Translations under genes and position numbers: made by a program
Part shown: one piece after another, positions 4,600 to 5,794 of the stretch
How positions within the stretch are numbered: position 1 is the first letter of the stretch
Layout of the letters: each line of letters begins with the position of its first letter
The notes under the pieces: generated by a model
Seen by the model: only the letters and a program-made list of their open reading frames with translations
Database searches by the model: none
Told to the model about the DNA's origin: nothing
Assembly (NCBI GenBank): GCA_020428115.1
Contig: JAGQNJ010000043.1
Span: 1-5,794, forward strand
Reading direction: 5' to 3'
Source: Candidatus Saccharimonadota bacterium
Lineage (GTDB): Bacteria > Patescibacteriota > Saccharimonadia > Saccharimonadales > JAGQNJ01
DNA: 5,794 nt

Positions 4600-5794
4600 A
4601 TGGCTAAGAAGCGCAAACAAACACGCACCAAAAAGAAAAAGGAAGAGCAAAAGGAACCCTCGCAGTTCTGGCCCCTAGCGGGTGCAATCGTCATGATGCT
4701 GCTCGCTCTGTTTTTGCTTTTGGGCGGCTTTGGCGCGGGTGGTCCACTGCCTGAAGGCTTATTTGCCGGTGTGTACTGGGCGCTTGGTTGGGCGGCATAT
4801 CTTGCCCCTGTAGCCCTGATATTTTTTGGCATAATCAAGTTTATGAGTGAGGATAAACAGATACCGCTTTCTAAGCTTGTAAGCATGCTGGCATTTCTAG
4901 CTTTTGCCGCGAGCTGGTTGCAGGTCGCGTTTGTGAGCCAGGATCAAGCAGGCGAATATGTTGGTGGTCATGGAGGTATGGTCGGTGAATTGCTTGGCAA
5001 TACAACACTTCATGCCATTACCAAATTCCCAGCCAGCATCATGTTTTTTGTGTTGATGATACTTGCGTTTTTCTTGACGTTCAATATCTCACCGAAGGTT
5101 CTACTAGCGTTGCTTGAACCGCTCAAGCGCAAAGAAAAGGACACAGATCTTAATGAGCTGAAAAATAATGCCGAAGAAAAGGGCTTCAAGGTTAATGAAG
5201 GCGTGCCTGTTGAACACAAAGCGGCTAGTGTTGCGAATCTCAAAAACACTGCCCAGAAGCTAACGCCCGAACAATCACACGAAGCGCTAACAGTCGCAAG
5301 TGATCCAACCTGGCAATTGCCGTCCATTGAATTGCTCAACCAGAAACAGGACAAGGCCGATGCGGGCGATATGGAAGCAAACGCCAAGATTATCAAGGAG
5401 AGCCTAGAGAATTTCAATATTAAAGTTGAGATGGAGGGTGCAAACGTTGGCCCAAGAGTTACGCAGTACACACTGAAGCCACCGGCGGGCACGCGACTGA
5501 CAAAAATTACCGCACTGGATAACAACCTAGCACTTGATCTTGCAGCGCATTCTATTCGTATCGAAGCACCAATACCAGGGAAGCGTGCAGTTGGTATCGA
5601 GGTGCCAAACGTTAAGCCTGCAGTTGTGCGTCTAAGTAGTATCTTGCAGTCTAAGGACTGGCAGGACATAACAAGTCCACTTGGTTTTTGTATCGGCAAG
5701 GACATATCTGGGGCGCCTGTTGCGCGCGCACTCGATAAAATGCCGCACTTGTTGGTGGCGGGTCAGACTGGCTCAGGTAAATCCGTCATGATCA
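4600..5794 (+). CDS. ftsK: FtsK/SpoIIIE-type DNA translocase, N-terminal part (3' end outside window)
   Basis: FtsK/SpoIIIE proteins are membrane-anchored hexameric ATPases that pump chromosomal DNA through the division septum. The 398 residues seen comprise a very basic N-terminus (1-18, Lys/Arg-rich), four hydrophobic segments at about 25-43, 56-80, 91-112 and 145-163, and a short charged linker of roughly 75-85 residues. The conserved WQLPSIELL stretch (238-246) follows, then the alpha domain (about 260-350, with GPRVTQY and RIEAPIPGK) and the start of the RecA-like motor with Walker A GQTGSGKS (388-395, K394). The window ends three residues later, so Walker B and the gamma DNA-reading domain cannot be judged. 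The short linker resembles SpoIIIE rather than E. coli FtsK. The ATG at 4600 is chosen because it gives the basic N-terminus and lies just after a clear -10 element; no upstream in-frame alternative or Shine-Dalgarno competes. Confidence 0.96.
   Translation, partial: MAKKRKQTRTKKKKEEQKEPSQFWPLAGAIVMMLLALFLLLGGFGAGGPLPEGLFAGVYWALGWAAYLAPVALIFFGIIKFMSEDKQIPLSKLVSMLAFLAFAASWLQVAFVSQDQAGEYVGGHGGMVGELLGNTTLHAITKFPASIMFFVLMILAFFLTFNISPKVLLALLEPLKRKEKDTDLNELKNNAEEKGFKVNEGVPVEHKAASVANLKNTAQKLTPEQSHEALTVASDPTWQLPSIELLNQKQDKADAGDMEANAKIIKESLENFNIKVEMEGANVGPRVTQYTLKPPAGTRLTKITALDNNLALDLAAHSIRIEAPIPGKRAVGIEVPNVKPAVVRLSSILQSKDWQDITSPLGFCIGKDISGAPVARALDKMPHLLVAGQTGSGKSVMI

Noticed and set aside
5010..5705. 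Reverse-strand open frame (231 codons) opposite ftsK
   Set aside because: It is antisense to conserved FtsK alpha-domain sequence, has no protein-like motifs, and is explained by codon bias of the + strand gene.

Overview
The window looks like a bacterial chromosome segment from a small-genome Patescibacteria (CPR) lineage, most likely a Candidatus Saccharibacteria (TM7) relative. This placement is an inference from the style of the proteins: a lysine-rich FtsK N-terminus, an RNase J with a basic, Asn-rich N-terminal extension, a compact PNPase ending right after S1, and tight gene packing. All genes lie on the + strand. They read without any in-frame TGA, and the five visible stops are TAA or TAG, so nothing suggests the UGA=Gly recoding of Gracilibacteria/SR1.

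Layout. Positions 1-1287 hold the 3' part of pnp (second RNase PH domain, KH, S1); its 5' end lies outside the window. A 79-aa two-helix membrane protein of unknown role follows after 11 nt, then a family-4-type uracil-DNA glycosylase after 2 nt, then after 28 nt a full-length RNase J (2142-4217) with a strong Shine-Dalgarno. These four look like one transcription unit that joins the two main RNA-decay nucleases with a DNA-repair enzyme. No obvious intrinsic terminator follows rnj. A new sigma70-type promoter (TTGACA-17-TACAAT) is placed so that its predicted +1 is the A of the next ATG, which implies a leaderless mRNA for an 87-aa acidic protein of unknown function (4293-4556). An extended -10 (TGaTATAAT) then sits just upstream of an FtsK/SpoIIIE-type DNA translocase (4600 to window end). 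That gene is cut off just after Walker A.

Points of interest. (i) The uracil-DNA glycosylase keeps the family-4 active-site motifs but appears to have lost all four [4Fe-4S] cysteines. (ii) RNase J keeps the HxHxDH metal motif but has Tyr where the conserved metal-ligand His (H390 in B. subtilis RNase J1) should be. (iii) Two adjacent genes have promoters that predict leaderless or nearly leaderless mRNAs, while upstream genes use Shine-Dalgarno sites. (iv) The order pnp ... rnj ... ftsK/spoIIIE echoes the B. subtilis pnpA ... rnjB-tepA-ylzJ-spoIIIE region. I saw no mobile element, CRISPR array, tRNA or rRNA. I do not see a clearly new multi-gene system; the novelty lies in altered metal and cluster sites and in expression architecture.
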